DNA of 64,000 bases from positions 1 to 64,000 of the forward strand of contig LQPB01000053.1 of assembly GCA_002102225.1 (NCBI GenBank), read 5' to 3'. The notes beneath the pieces were generated by a model that saw only the letters and a program-made list of their open reading frames with translations, ran no database searches and was not told where the DNA came from. The stretch comes from Mycobacterium interjectum. Lineage in GTDB: Bacteria > Actinomycetota > Actinomycetes > Mycobacteriales > Mycobacteriaceae. This document shows, piece by piece, positions 32,696-46,278 of the stretch. Position numbers and translations under genes: made by a program. Numbering within the stretch: position 1 is the stretch's first letter; every line of letters starts with the position of its first letter.

Positions 32696-33829
32696 CTAGT
32701 GGGGCAGAACCGGCGCGGCGGCGCTGGTCAGTGCCCCGGTAGCGCCCGGCACGGCGCCCGCGGCGGCGGGCAGCGCACCCGCGGCGGCCGGCAGGGCACC
32801 GGCGGCGGCACCCGGCAGGGCACCCGCGGCACCCGGCAGGGCACCCGCGGCGCCCGCGGCGGCCGGCAGCGCACCGGCGGCAGCACCCGGCAGGGCACCC
32901 GCGGCACCCGGCAAGGCGCCCGCGGCACCCGCGGCGGCCGGCAGCGCACCGGCGGCAGCGCCCGGCAGGGCCTTGGCGGCGCCCGGCAGCGCACCGGCGG
33001 CGGCCGGCAACGCGGCACCCGGCGCACCACCGGCGGCGCCCTGCTGGAGACCCTGCGTGATGGCCGGCATCACCAGGCCCTTGAGCAAGTCGATCGCCTG
33101 CCCGGCGCCCAGCTGGTTGGCCGCCTGCATCAGGTCGTTGACCAGGCCGCCACCGCCCGAGCTGCCCCCGGTGCCGCCGGACGCGATCGGCGAGGCGCCG
33201 CCCAGCGTGGACGGGTCACCGAGGATCGGGTAGGTGCCGCCGGCGCCCGGGTCCAACCCGGTCGTCGAGTCGATCGGCACCTCACTGGGTGACAGGGTGG
33301 GACTGGCGATGCCCGGCGTGACTCCGGCCGGGCTGGTCAGCGCCGGGTTGAGTCCGGCGGCCGGCGTCGTGGGCACCGCGCCGGGCGTGGTGACCCCGGG
33401 TGTGGTGGGCGGCAATCCCGGGTTCGCGAGCGCCGGGCTCGTCAGGCCGGGGCTGGTGAGCGCCGGGCTGGTCAGCGCCGGGCTGGTGAGGCCAGGGCTG
33501 GTCAAACCGGGGCTGGTCAAGCCCGGGCTGGTGAGGCCCGAGGTGCCCAACCCGGGACTGGCCAGACCCGGGGTGGTGGCCCCGGCCCCGCTCAGAGCCG
33601 GCACGGGCGGCAAGTTGATCCCGAACTGCGACAGGCCCTGCGACAGCGCACCCATCAGTTCGCCGGGCAGGTCGGTCATCACCGCGGCCTTCTTGAACTC
33701 GTGGTGCTCGGCCGGCTTGCTGTCGGCGGTCGATTCGTAGACAAGGAAGTATGCGCAAGGACTCGCCACTGCCACGGCGGCGACCGCGCTCATGGCTGTC
33801 GAAAGCTTGCGTCGGCGTCGGTTCGGCAC
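32696..33829 (-). CDS. erp: Exported repetitive protein Erp
   Basis: 377 residues. Signal peptide RRRRKLSTAMSAVAAVAVAS and the conserved N-terminal domain (FKKAAVMTDLPGELMGALSQ) match M. tuberculosis Erp (284 residues). A central block of PGLTS-type repeats follows (12 or more), then a conserved GGGGLVNDLMQAANQLGAGQ block. The C-terminal third is Ala/Pro/Gly with a tandem 25-residue repeat not found in the M. tuberculosis protein. Erp is a surface and secreted virulence factor; repeat number differs between species. GTG 33829 is the start (AGGAGAC 8 bp upstream). Confidence 0.94.
   Translation of the reverse strand: MPNRRRRKLSTAMSAVAAVAVASPCAYFLVYESTADSKPAEHHEFKKAAVMTDLPGELMGALSQGLSQFGINLPPVPALSGAGATTPGLASPGLGTSGLTSPGLTSPGLTSPGLTSPALTSPALTSPGLTSPALANPGLPPTTPGVTTPGAVPTTPAAGLNPALTSPAGVTPGIASPTLSPSEVPIDSTTGLDPGAGGTYPILGDPSTLGGASPIASGGTGGSSGGGGLVNDLMQAANQLGAGQAIDLLKGLVMPAITQGLQQGAAGGAPGAALPAAAGALPGAAKALPGAAAGALPAAAGAAGALPGAAGALPGAAAGALPAAAGAAGALPGAAGALPGAAAGALPAAAGALPAAAGAVPGATGALTSAAAPVLPH
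32795..32955. repeat. 75-bp tandem repeat in the 3' third of erp
   Basis: A 75-bp unit, encoding GALPAAAGAAGALPGAAGAL plus five residues, occurs as two adjacent, nearly identical copies, with a degenerate partial copy beyond. For example GGCCGGCAGCGCACCGG is at 32861 and 32936. Boundaries are approximate. Confidence 0.8.
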
Positions 33830-34062
33830 GGAAGTCTCCTCAAATCTGGACAACTAGTGGAACTGTGTTGTGTCGGCGTGCCCCGCCTGTCCTATCCGGT
33901 ATGAAGCACACAGAGTCGATGGTACGAGTGGGATTGTTGTGACTAGAGTGCTGATATTGAATCGTGAGGTAATTGCGACTCGGACTGTGACCGGGACGGC
34001 GGGCCCCAAAGTCGTTGTCATTTGGCTTAACCCGGACTCCCTGGCCTCGCCAAATGGGTTAG

Positions 34063-37197
<3,135 letters not shown>

Positions 37198-37205
<8 letters not shown>

Positions 37206-37722
37206 AACGGCCGCTCCGCGCGGCGAAGTGGCCGCGCTGGTGGCCGTCCAGTCGGCACTGGCCGATCGCCCCGGCGTGCTGACCGTGGCGCGCGGGCTGT
37301 CGCATTTCGGGGAGCACAGCATCGGCTGGCTGGCCGTCGCGGTGCTCGGCGCGGTGCTGATGCCGGCTCGGCGCCGCGATTGGCTGATGGTGGGGGCCGG
37401 TGCGTTCGCCGCGCACGCCGCCGCCGTTGTGGTCAAGCGGTTGGTGCGGCGCCAACGGCCGCATGATCCGGCGGTTTCGGTCAACGTCGGCACGCCCAGC
37501 CGGCTGAGCTTCCCCTCCGCGCACGCCACCTCCACCACCGCCGCGGCCATCCTGATGGGCCGGGTCACCGGGCTGCCGCTGCCGGTGGTCCTGGTACCGC
37601 CGATGGCGCTGTCGCGGATACTGCTGGGCGTGCACTATCCCAGCGACGTGGCTTTCGGCGTCGCCCTGGGTGCCGCCGTCGCGGGGATCGCGGGCCGAGC
37701 GCGAGAGGTGTGTGCCGAATGA
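37198..37722 (+). CDS. PAP2-family phosphatase, probable decaprenylphosphoryl-5-phosphoribose phosphatase (Rv3807c-like)
   Basis: 174 residues, about five TM helices. PAP2 motifs: VKRLVRRQRP (domain 1), FPSAHAT (2), LSRILLGVHYPSD (3) with the catalytic His pair. In M. tuberculosis this gene product is proposed to dephosphorylate decaprenylphosphoryl-5-phosphoribose, the step after UbiA, on the way to the arabinose donor DPA. ATG 37198 overlaps glfT2 by 8 bp, and its stop overlaps the ubiA start by ATGA. Confidence 0.93.
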
Positions 37723-38627
37723 GCGAAGACGTGGTGATCGGACCGCCGTCGAACCTGATCGTCGGGGTGGTCAAGGCGATCCGCCCCCGGCAGTGGGTGA
37801 AGAACGTGCTGGTCCTCGCCGCGCCGCTGAGCGCGGCGGGCCGGGGCCATCGCTACGACTACGGCCAACTGGGGATTCAGGTGGCGGTGGCCTTCGTGGT
37901 GTTCAGCCTGGCCGCCTCGTCGATATACCTGATCAACGACGTTCGCGACGTCGAGGCCGACCGCGAGCATCCGACCAAACGGTTCCGCCCGATCGCCGCC
38001 GGCGTGGTGCCCGAGTGGCTGGCCTACAGCCTGGCCGTGGTGCTGGCGGTGGTGTCGCTCGGCCTGGCCTGGTGGCTGACGCCGAACCTGGCGCTGGTGA
38101 TGGCGGTCTACATCGCCATGCAGCTGGCGTACTGCTTCGGCCTCAAGCACCAGGCGGTGATGGACATCTGCATCGTGTCGTCGGCGTATCTGCTGCGGGC
38201 GATCGCCGGGGGCGCGGCCACCGATACCCATCTGTCGCAATGGTTCCTGCTGATGGCGGCGTTCGCCTCGCTGTTCATGGTGGCCGGCAAGCGCTACGCC
38301 GAGCTGCAGCTGGCCGAGCGCACCGGCGCGGCGATCCGCAAGTCGCTGGAAAGCTACACGAGCACCTACCTGCGGTTCGTCTGGACGATGTCGGCCACCG
38401 CGGTGGTGCTGTGCTACGGGCTGTGGGCGTTCGAGCGCGAACACGGCGAGGCGGGCTGGTTCGTGGTGTCGATGGTCCCGTTCACCATCGCGGTCCTGCG
38501 CTACGCGGTCGACGTCGACGGCGGGCTGGCCGGCGAGCCCGAGGACATTGCGTTGCGTGACCGGGTGTTGCAGCTGCTGGCGCTGGCCTGGATCGCGACA
38601 GTTGGGGCCGCCGTTGCCTTCGGCTAG
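37719..38627 (+). CDS. ubiA: Decaprenyl-phosphate phosphoribosyltransferase UbiA
   Basis: 302 residues, the same as M. tuberculosis UbiA, with nine TM helices expected. The prenyl-diphosphate and Mg2+-binding motif is in LINDVRDVEADREHPTKR, and a second Asp-rich motif is in AVDVDGGLAGEPED. It transfers phosphoribose to decaprenyl phosphate, the first step to DPA for arabinan. The inhibitor-resistance mutations known from this protein fall in these conserved loops. ATG 37719 is used by overlap with the Rv3807c-like stop. Confidence 0.97.
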   Translation: MSEDVVIGPPSNLIVGVVKAIRPRQWVKNVLVLAAPLSAAGRGHRYDYGQLGIQVAVAFVVFSLAASSIYLINDVRDVEADREHPTKRFRPIAAGVVPEWLAYSLAVVLAVVSLGLAWWLTPNLALVMAVYIAMQLAYCFGLKHQAVMDICIVSSAYLLRAIAGGAATDTHLSQWFLLMAAFASLFMVAGKRYAELQLAERTGAAIRKSLESYTSTYLRFVWTMSATAVVLCYGLWAFEREHGEAGWFVVSMVPFTIAVLRYAVDVDGGLAGEPEDIALRDRVLQLLALAWIATVGAAVAFG

Positions 38628-38724
38628 CCCCCACCTAGAAGGTCTGAAGGCGCTGAAGGGCACTGCGCTGCGCCGCCGCCCGGTGATCAGGCGGGCCGGC
38701 CGGCCGCTGTTCCCCTACGTCACC

Positions 38725-40599
38725 ATGGTGCGGGTCAGCCTGTGGATCAGCGTGGCGGTGGTTGCCGTCCTGTTCGGGTGGGGCGCCTGGCAGCGACGCT
38801 GGATCGCCGATGACGGGCTCATCGTGCTGCGCACCGTGCGCAACTTGCTGGCCGGCAACGGGCCGGTCTTCAACGCCGGCGAACGGGTCGAGGCGAACAC
38901 CTCCACCGCGTGGACCTACCTGATGTATGTCGGCAGCTGGGTGGGCGGGCCGATGCGCATGGAGTACGTGGCGCTGGCGCTGGCCCTGACCCTTTCGGTG
39001 CTGGGTGTGGCGTTGCTGATGCTGGGCGCCGGCCGCCTGTACGCCCCGAGCCTGCGGGGCCGGCGGGCGATCATGCTGCCCGCCGGGGCCTTGGTGTACA
39101 TCGCGTTGCCGCCGGCGCGTGACTTTGCCACCTCCGGCCTGGAGAGCGGCCTGACGCTGGCCTATCTCGGGCTGCTGTGGTGGATGATGGTGTGCTGGGC
39201 GCAGCCGGTGCGCGGGCGTCCGGGCGGCCCGGTGTTCATCGAAGCGCTGGCCTTCGTCGCGGGGTTCAGCGTCCTGGTTCGGCCCGATCTGGCGTTGATG
39301 GGCGGGCTGGCGCTGATCATGCTGCTGGTCGCCGCCCGCAACTGGCGCCGCCGCGCGCTGATCGTGGCGGCCGGCGGGTTCCTCCCGGTGGCCTACGAGA
39401 TCTTCCGGATGGGCTACTACGGGCTGCTGGTTCCCGGCACGGCGTTGGCCAAGGACGCGGCCGGCGACAAGTGGTCGCAGGGAATGATCTACCTGTCGAA
39501 CTTCAACTCGCCCTATGCGGTGTGGGTGCCGGTGGTCCTGCTGGTGGGGCTCGGGGCCCTGTTGGTGGCCGCGCGCCGCCGACCCTCGTTCCTTCGCCCC
39601 GTGCTCGCGCCCGACTACGGCCGCGCGGCGCGGGCGGTGCAGAGCCCGGCGGCGGTCGTCGCCTTCGTCGTCGTCAGCGGCCTGCTGCAGGGCTTCTACT
39701 GGATCCGGCAGGGCGGCGATTTCATGCACGCCAGGGTGCTGCTGGCGCCCCTGTTTTGTTTGCTGGCCCCGGTGGCGGTCATTCCGGTGCCGATCCCCGA
39801 CGGCGCGGACTATTCACGGGAGACCGGCAATTGGGTGGCCGGCGCCGCCGCCGCGCTGTGGCTCGGCATCGCCGGCTGGTCGCTGTGGGCAGCAAACTCC
39901 TCCGGGATGGGCGACGACGCCACCCACGTCACCTACTCGGGAATCGTCGACGAGCGCCGCTTCTACGCGCAGGCCACCGGGCACGCGCACCCGCTGACCG
40001 CGGCGGACTACCTGGACTACCCGAGGATGGCCGCCGTGCTGACGGCCCTGGACAACACCCCGGACGGGGCGTTGTTGCTGCCCTCCGGCAACTACATCCA
40101 GTGGGACCTGGTGCCGATGGCGCAGCCTGCGCCCGGGGACGCCAAGGCGCCGCAAAAGCCGGAGCACGCGGTGTTTTTCACCAACCTGGGCATGCTCGGC
40201 ATGAACGTCGGGCTCGACGTCCGGGTGATCGACCAGATCGGTCTGGCAAACCCACTCGCCCAGCACACCGAGCGGCTCAAGCACGGCCGGATCGGGCACG
40301 ACAAGAACCTGTTTCCGGACTGGGTGATCGCCGACGGCCCCTGGGTCAAGATGTATCCGGGCATTCCGGGTTATCTGGATGCGAATTGGGTTGCCCAGGC
40401 CGTGGCGGCGCTGAAATGTCCGGAGACCCAGGCGGTCCTCGCCTCGGTGCGCGCCCCAATGACCTTGCACCGCTTCGTCTCCAACGTCGTGCACTCGTTC
40501 GAGTTCACCACGTACCGAATCGACCGTGTTCCGCTCTACGAGCTCGCGCGGTGTGGGCTGCCGGTGCCGGAGGCAATCCCCCCTCCTCCACACGAGTAG
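38725..40599 (+). CDS. aftB: Terminal beta-1,2-arabinofuranosyltransferase AftB
   Basis: 624 residues: about ten TM helices in the N-terminal 370, an early periplasmic acidic motif WIADDGLIVLRTVRNLLAG (GT-C catalytic Asp pair) and a C-terminal periplasmic domain (HAHPLTAADYLDYPRMAAV). It adds the terminal beta-1,2-Araf from DPA to arabinogalactan and lipoarabinomannan. ATG 38725 (MVRVSLW) is chosen by homology. It lies 97 bp after ubiA, with no obvious terminator between them. Confidence 0.97.
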   Translation: MVRVSLWISVAVVAVLFGWGAWQRRWIADDGLIVLRTVRNLLAGNGPVFNAGERVEANTSTAWTYLMYVGSWVGGPMRMEYVALALALTLSVLGVALLMLGAGRLYAPSLRGRRAIMLPAGALVYIALPPARDFATSGLESGLTLAYLGLLWWMMVCWAQPVRGRPGGPVFIEALAFVAGFSVLVRPDLALMGGLALIMLLVAARNWRRRALIVAAGGFLPVAYEIFRMGYYGLLVPGTALAKDAAGDKWSQGMIYLSNFNSPYAVWVPVVLLVGLGALLVAARRRPSFLRPVLAPDYGRAARAVQSPAAVVAFVVVSGLLQGFYWIRQGGDFMHARVLLAPLFCLLAPVAVIPVPIPDGADYSRETGNWVAGAAAALWLGIAGWSLWAANSSGMGDDATHVTYSGIVDERRFYAQATGHAHPLTAADYLDYPRMAAVLTALDNTPDGALLLPSGNYIQWDLVPMAQPAPGDAKAPQKPEHAVFFTNLGMLGMNVGLDVRVIDQIGLANPLAQHTERLKHGRIGHDKNLFPDWVIADGPWVKMYPGIPGYLDANWVAQAVAALKCPETQAVLASVRAPMTLHRFVSNVVHSFEFTTYRIDRVPLYELARCGLPVPEAIPPPPHE

Positions 40600-41985
<1,386 letters not shown>

Positions 41986-42002
41986 ACACCACAGCACTGC
42001 GA

Positions 42003-42038
42003 CTAGCGGCGGGCACCCTTCGGGGTTCCCGCCGCTAG
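42003..42038 (+). terminator. Intrinsic-type terminator after fbpA
   Basis: CTAGCGGCGGG (42003-42013) pairs with CCCGCCGCTAG (42028-42038). An inner ACCC/GGGT stem closed by a TTCG tetraloop sits above one C-T mismatch. It lies 18 bp after the fbpA stop and is followed by TTGTTCG. Confidence 0.88.
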
Positions 42039-42136
42039 TTGTTCGCGGCCTGTGTGATCTGTTTCACTACCCGCAGGACCGGCGGCTTGCGTCGCTGGCT
42101 AATGTGCAGACAGCGACTAGACGATGGAGGGTGGAC

Positions 42137-43024
42137 ATGAGGGTCGTGCGGGGTCTGTCAACGTTGCTGCTGGGCGTGGTTCTGGCCCTGGGGATGTGGG
42201 GTCCCCTCGGGAAGGCGCGCGCAGCCGGTTTCGAGAGCCTGATGGTTCCGTCCGCGGCGATGGGCCGTGAGATCCCGGTGGCCTTCCTGGCGGGCGGTCC
42301 GCACATGGTCGTGCTGCTGGATGCGTTCGACGCCGCACCCGACGTCAGCAACTGGGTCACCGCCGGCAACGCGATGAACACCCTGGCCGGCAAGGGCATT
42401 TCGGTCGCGGCGCCCGCGGGCGGCGCGTACAGCATGTACACCAACTGGGAAAACGACGGCAGCAAGCAGTGGGACACCTTCCTGTCCAGCGAGCTGCCCA
42501 ACTGGCTGGCCGCCAACAAGGGCCTGGCGCCGGGCGGGCACGCCGCCGTCGGCGCCTCCCAGGGCGGCTACGCCGCGATGGCGCTGGCCGCCTTCCACCC
42601 CGACCGCTACGGCTTCGCCGGCTCGCTGTCCGGGTTCCTGTACCCGTCGAACACCACCACCAACGGTTCGATCCTGGCCGGCCTGCAGCAATTCGGCGGC
42701 GTCGACGGCAACGGCATGTGGGGAGCCCCGCAGCTGGGCCGGTGGAAGTGGCACGACCCGTACGTGCACGCCTCGTTGCTGGCGCAGAACAACACCCGCG
42801 TGTGGGTTTGGAGTCCGACCACCGACGCGGCCAGCGATCCCGCCGCCATGATCGGCCAGGCCGGCGAGGCGATGGGCAACAGCCGGATGTTCTACCAGCA
42901 GTACCGCAGCAACGGCGGGCACAACGGCCACTTCGACTTCCCCGGCGGCGGTGACAACGGCTGGGGCTCGTGGTCGGGGCAGCTGGGCGCCATGTCGGGC
43001 GACATCGTGGGGGCGATCCGCTAG
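42137..43024 (+). CDS. fbpD: MPT51/FbpD, Ag85-like secreted protein
   Basis: 295 residues: signal peptide (STLLLGVVLALGMWGPLGKA, cleavage near RA|AG) and an alpha/beta-hydrolase fold with GASQGGYAAMALAAF. M. tuberculosis MPT51 is considered a non-enzymatic member of the antigen 85 family that may bind matrix or carbohydrate. The Ag85 mycolyl-transfer environment is only partly conserved here (QGG in place of MAG). ATG 42137 with GGAGGGTGGAC upstream. Confidence 0.93.
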   Translation: MRVVRGLSTLLLGVVLALGMWGPLGKARAAGFESLMVPSAAMGREIPVAFLAGGPHMVVLLDAFDAAPDVSNWVTAGNAMNTLAGKGISVAAPAGGAYSMYTNWENDGSKQWDTFLSSELPNWLAANKGLAPGGHAAVGASQGGYAAMALAAFHPDRYGFAGSLSGFLYPSNTTTNGSILAGLQQFGGVDGNGMWGAPQLGRWKWHDPYVHASLLAQNNTRVWVWSPTTDAASDPAAMIGQAGEAMGNSRMFYQQYRSNGGHNGHFDFPGGGDNGWGSWSGQLGAMSGDIVGAIR

Positions 43025-43120
43025 CCCGGACGCCGGTACCGTGTAGGGAGCGCAGCAGAGGGCGGCACGCCCGCTTCCCCGTATGGAGCTGCGATCGACC
43101 GACCCTGCCAGCAGGAGAAC

Positions 43121-44131
43121 ATGACGACGAGCGCGCGGCGTAAACGCCACCGGACCCTCGCCTGGATCGCCGCCCTTGCCGTGGCAGGCGTCGTGTTGCT
43201 GGTCATCGTGGCCGTGGTGCTGCTGCTGCGCGGCCCGAAGTCACCGCCCAGCGCGGTGCCGCCCGGCATCCTGCCGCCGACCTCCACCACGACGCACCCG
43301 CACAAGCCGCGGCCCGCTTCGCAGGACGCGTCGTGCCCCGATGTGCAACTGATCAACGTGCCGGGTACCTGGGAGTCCGCCCCGCAGGACGATCCGCTCA
43401 ACCCGGCGCAGTTCCCGAATGCGTTGCTGCACAAGGTGACCGCGGACATCTCTCAGCAGTTCCCGTCCTCGCGAGTGCAGACGTACACCACTCCCTACAC
43501 CGCGCAGTTTCACAACCCGCTGAGCGGTGACACGCAGATGTCCTACAACGAGAGCCGGGCCGAGGGCACCCGCGCGACCGTGCAGGCGCTCACCGACATG
43601 AACAACAAATGCCCGCTGACCAGCTACGTGCTGATGGGGTTCTCCCAGGGTGCGGTGATCATCGGTGACATCGCCAGCGACATCGGCAACGGGCGCGGGC
43701 CCGTCGACGACGACCTGGTGCTTGGTGTGACGTTGATCGCAGACGGTCGCCGCCAGGACGGGGTCGGCAACGACATCGGGCCCAACCCGCCCGGCGAGGG
43801 CGCCGAGATCACCCTGCACGAGGTGCCGGTGCTGTCCGGCCTCGGCCTGACCATGACCGGGGCACGGCCGGGCGGCTTCGGCGCGCTGAACAGCAAAACC
43901 AACGAGATCTGCGCGCCCGGTGACCTGATCTGCGCCGCGCCGAACGAGGCGTTCAGCGTGGCCAAGCTGCCCGACACGCTGAACACCCTCGCCGGTGGCG
44001 CCGGCCAACCGGTGCATGCGCTGTACGCCACGACCGAGTTCTGGAACCTGGATGGGGCGCCGGCGACCGATTGGACGCTGAATTGGGCCCGCGGGCTGAT
44101 CGAAAACGCGCCGCACCCCAAGCATGGGTGA
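43121..44131 (+). CDS. Cutinase-like mycolate/phospholipid hydrolase (Rv3802c)
   Basis: 336 residues: one N-terminal TM or signal helix ([20 protein letters not shown]) then a cutinase-like serine hydrolase. The nucleophile in [13 protein letters not shown] is S175, matching M. tuberculosis Rv3802c. It ends with the conserved [20 protein letters not shown]. The M. tuberculosis enzyme is an essential thioesterase/phospholipase linked to mycolic acid metabolism. ATG 43121 follows CAGGAGAAC. It precedes fadD32 with a 237-bp gap. Confidence 0.94.
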   Translation: MTTSARRKRHRTLAWIAALAVAGVVLLVIVAVVLLLRGPKSPPSAVPPGILPPTSTTTHPHKPRPASQDASCPDVQLINVPGTWESAPQDDPLNPAQFPNALLHKVTADISQQFPSSRVQTYTTPYTAQFHNPLSGDTQMSYNESRAEGTRATVQALTDMNNKCPLTSYVLMGFSQGAVIIGDIASDIGNGRGPVDDDLVLGVTLIADGRRQDGVGNDIGPNPPGEGAEITLHEVPVLSGLGLTMTGARPGGFGALNSKTNEICAPGDLICAAPNEAFSVAKLPDTLNTLAGGAGQPVHALYATTEFWNLDGAPATDWTLNWARGLIENAPHPKHG

Positions 44132-44328
44132 CATGCCGCGACGTAGGCGAATCCGTGACGCGATCGGCGGTACCTTGTGATTTGGTCTGCCGCGAGGCGA
44201 CCCTTAACATTAAGAGAAAATTAAGAGCAACGAGAACTTCGTTGGCCGCAGGGACCGGCGCTCCCGGGCGCGGGCCGTTCAAAGCCGGCTCGTGTATAGA
44301 GGACCCGTCGGCGCGGCCGGCACCGGAG

Positions 44329-44342
44329 CGGTCGGCCGACCG
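44329..44342. promoter_or_regulatory. 14-bp palindrome upstream of fadD32
   Basis: CGGTCGGCCGACCG, a perfect palindrome ending 26 bp before the fadD32 ATG. It could be an operator or a hairpin in the leader. No known consensus recognised. Confidence 0.4.
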
Positions 44343-44368
44343 ACAAGGTTGTAACAGGAGAGGGCGGC

Positions 44369-46267
44369 ATGGCGTACCACAACCCGTTCATCGTGAATGG
44401 AAAAATCAGGTTCCCGGAAAACACGGACCTGGTTCGTCACGTTGAGAAATGGGCGAAGGTCCGCGGCGACAAGCTGGCCTATCGATTCGTCGACTTCTCC
44501 ACCGAGCGGGACGGTGAATACCGCGACATCTCGTGGGCCGACTTCAGCGCCCGCAACCGCGCCGTCGGCGCCCGCCTGCAACAGGTCACCCAGCCCGGCG
44601 ACCGCATCGCCATCCTGTGCCCACAGAACCTGAACTACCTGATCGCGTTCTTCGGGGCGCTGTATTCCGGCAGGATCGCCGTCCCGTTGTTCGACCCGAG
44701 CGAGCCGGGTCACGTCGGCCGGCTGCACGCCGTGCTGGATGACTGCACGCCCTCGACGATCCTGACCACCACGGAGGCGGCCGAAGGCGTCCGCAAGTTC
44801 ATCCGCGCCCGCTCGGCCAAGGAGCGGCCCCGCGTCATCGCCGTCGACGCGGTGCCCAACGAGGTCGCCTCCACCTGGCAAGCGCCCGAGGCCGACGAGA
44901 ACACCATCGCCTACCTGCAGTACACCTCCGGCTCCACCCGCACGCCCACCGGCGTGGAGATCACCCACCTGAACCTGCCCACCAACGTGCTGCAGGTGCT
45001 CAACGGGCTGGAGGGCAAGGAGGGCGACCGCGGGCTGTCCTGGCTGCCGTTCTTCCACGACATGGGCCTGATCACCGCGCTGCTGTCGCCGGTCCTCGGC
45101 CACAACTTCACCTTCATGACCCCGGCCGCGTTCGTGCGCCGCCCCGGCCGCTGGATCCGGGAGATGGCGCGCAAGCCCGACGACGACCCGGACTGCGAGG
45201 TCTTCACCGTGGCGCCGAACTTCGCCTTCGAGCATGCCGCCGTGCGCGGCGTGCCCAAGGAGGGCGAGCCGCCGCTGGACCTGAGCAACGTCAAGGGCAT
45301 CCTCAACGGCAGCGAGCCGGTGTCCCCGGCGTCGATGCGCAAGTTCTACGAGGCGTTCGCGCCCTACGGCCTGCGCGAGACCGCGATCAAGCCGTCCTAC
45401 GGTTTGGCCGAGGCGACGCTGTTCGTCTCCACCACCCCGATGGACGAGGCGCCCCGGGTCATCTACGTCGACCGCGACGAGATGAACAACCAGCGCTTCG
45501 TGGAGGTCCCGCCCGACTCGCCCAAGGCGGTCGCGCAGGTGTCCGCGGGCGTCGTCGGCGTCGACGAATGGGCCGTCATCGTCGATCCGGACACGGCCAG
45601 CGAGCTGGCCGACGGCCAGGTCGGCGAGATCTGGCTGCACGGCAACAACCTCGGCATCGGCTACTGGGGCAAGGAAGAGGAGACCGCCCACACCTTCCGC
45701 AACATCCTGAAGTCCCGCATCAGCGAGTCGCACGCCGAGGGCGCCCCCGACGACGGCATGTGGGTCCGCACCGGCGACTACGGCACCTACCACGACGGCC
45801 ACCTCTATATCGTCGGGCGCATCAAGGACCTGGTCATCATCGACGGTCGCAACCACTACCCGCAGGACCTCGAGTACTCGGCGCAGGAGGCCAGCCGCGC
45901 GCTGCGGACCGGCTACGTGGCCGCCTTCTCCGTCCCGGCCAACCAGCTGCCCCAGGAGGTGTTCGACAACCCGCACGCCGGGCTCAAGCACGACGCCGAG
46001 GACAGCTCCGAGCAGCTGGTGATCGTCGCCGAGCGCGCCGCCGGCACGCACAAGCTCGACTACCAGCCCATCGCCGACGACATCCGCGCGGCCATCGCCG
46101 TGCGGCACGGTGTCACCGTGCGCGACCTGCTGCTGGTGCAGGCCGGCACCATTCCGCGTACCTCCAGCGGCAAGATCGGGCGCCGCGCCTGCCGCGCCGC
46201 CTACCTCGACGGAAGCCTGCGCAGCGGCATCGGTTCCCCGACCGCCTTCGCCGGCGCTAACGACTGA
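44369..46267 (+). CDS. fadD32: Long-chain fatty-acid AMP ligase FadD32
   Basis: 632 residues. ATP/AMP motifs [14 protein letters not shown] and the fatty-acyl AMP ligase insertion typical of FAAL; later [19 protein letters not shown] and [14 protein letters not shown] (catalytic Lys). It activates the meromycolic acid to acyl-AMP and loads it onto the N-terminal ACP of Pks13. M. tuberculosis FadD32 has 637 residues. ATG 44369 follows GGAGAGGGCGGC. pks13 begins 11 bp after the stop, so they share a transcript. Confidence 0.98.
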   Translation: MAYHNPFIVNGKIRFPENTDLVRHVEKWAKVRGDKLAYRFVDFSTERDGEYRDISWADFSARNRAVGARLQQVTQPGDRIAILCPQNLNYLIAFFGALYSGRIAVPLFDPSEPGHVGRLHAVLDDCTPSTILTTTEAAEGVRKFIRARSAKERPRVIAVDAVPNEVASTWQAPEADENTIAYLQYTSGSTRTPTGVEITHLNLPTNVLQVLNGLEGKEGDRGLSWLPFFHDMGLITALLSPVLGHNFTFMTPAAFVRRPGRWIREMARKPDDDPDCEVFTVAPNFAFEHAAVRGVPKEGEPPLDLSNVKGILNGSEPVSPASMRKFYEAFAPYGLRETAIKPSYGLAEATLFVSTTPMDEAPRVIYVDRDEMNNQRFVEVPPDSPKAVAQVSAGVVGVDEWAVIVDPDTASELADGQVGEIWLHGNNLGIGYWGKEEETAHTFRNILKSRISESHAEGAPDDGMWVRTGDYGTYHDGHLYIVGRIKDLVIIDGRNHYPQDLEYSAQEASRALRTGYVAAFSVPANQLPQEVFDNPHAGLKHDAEDSSEQLVIVAERAAGTHKLDYQPIADDIRAAIAVRHGVTVRDLLLVQAGTIPRTSSGKIGRRACRAAYLDGSLRSGIGSPTAFAGAND

Positions 46268-46278
46268 ACCCAGGAACC

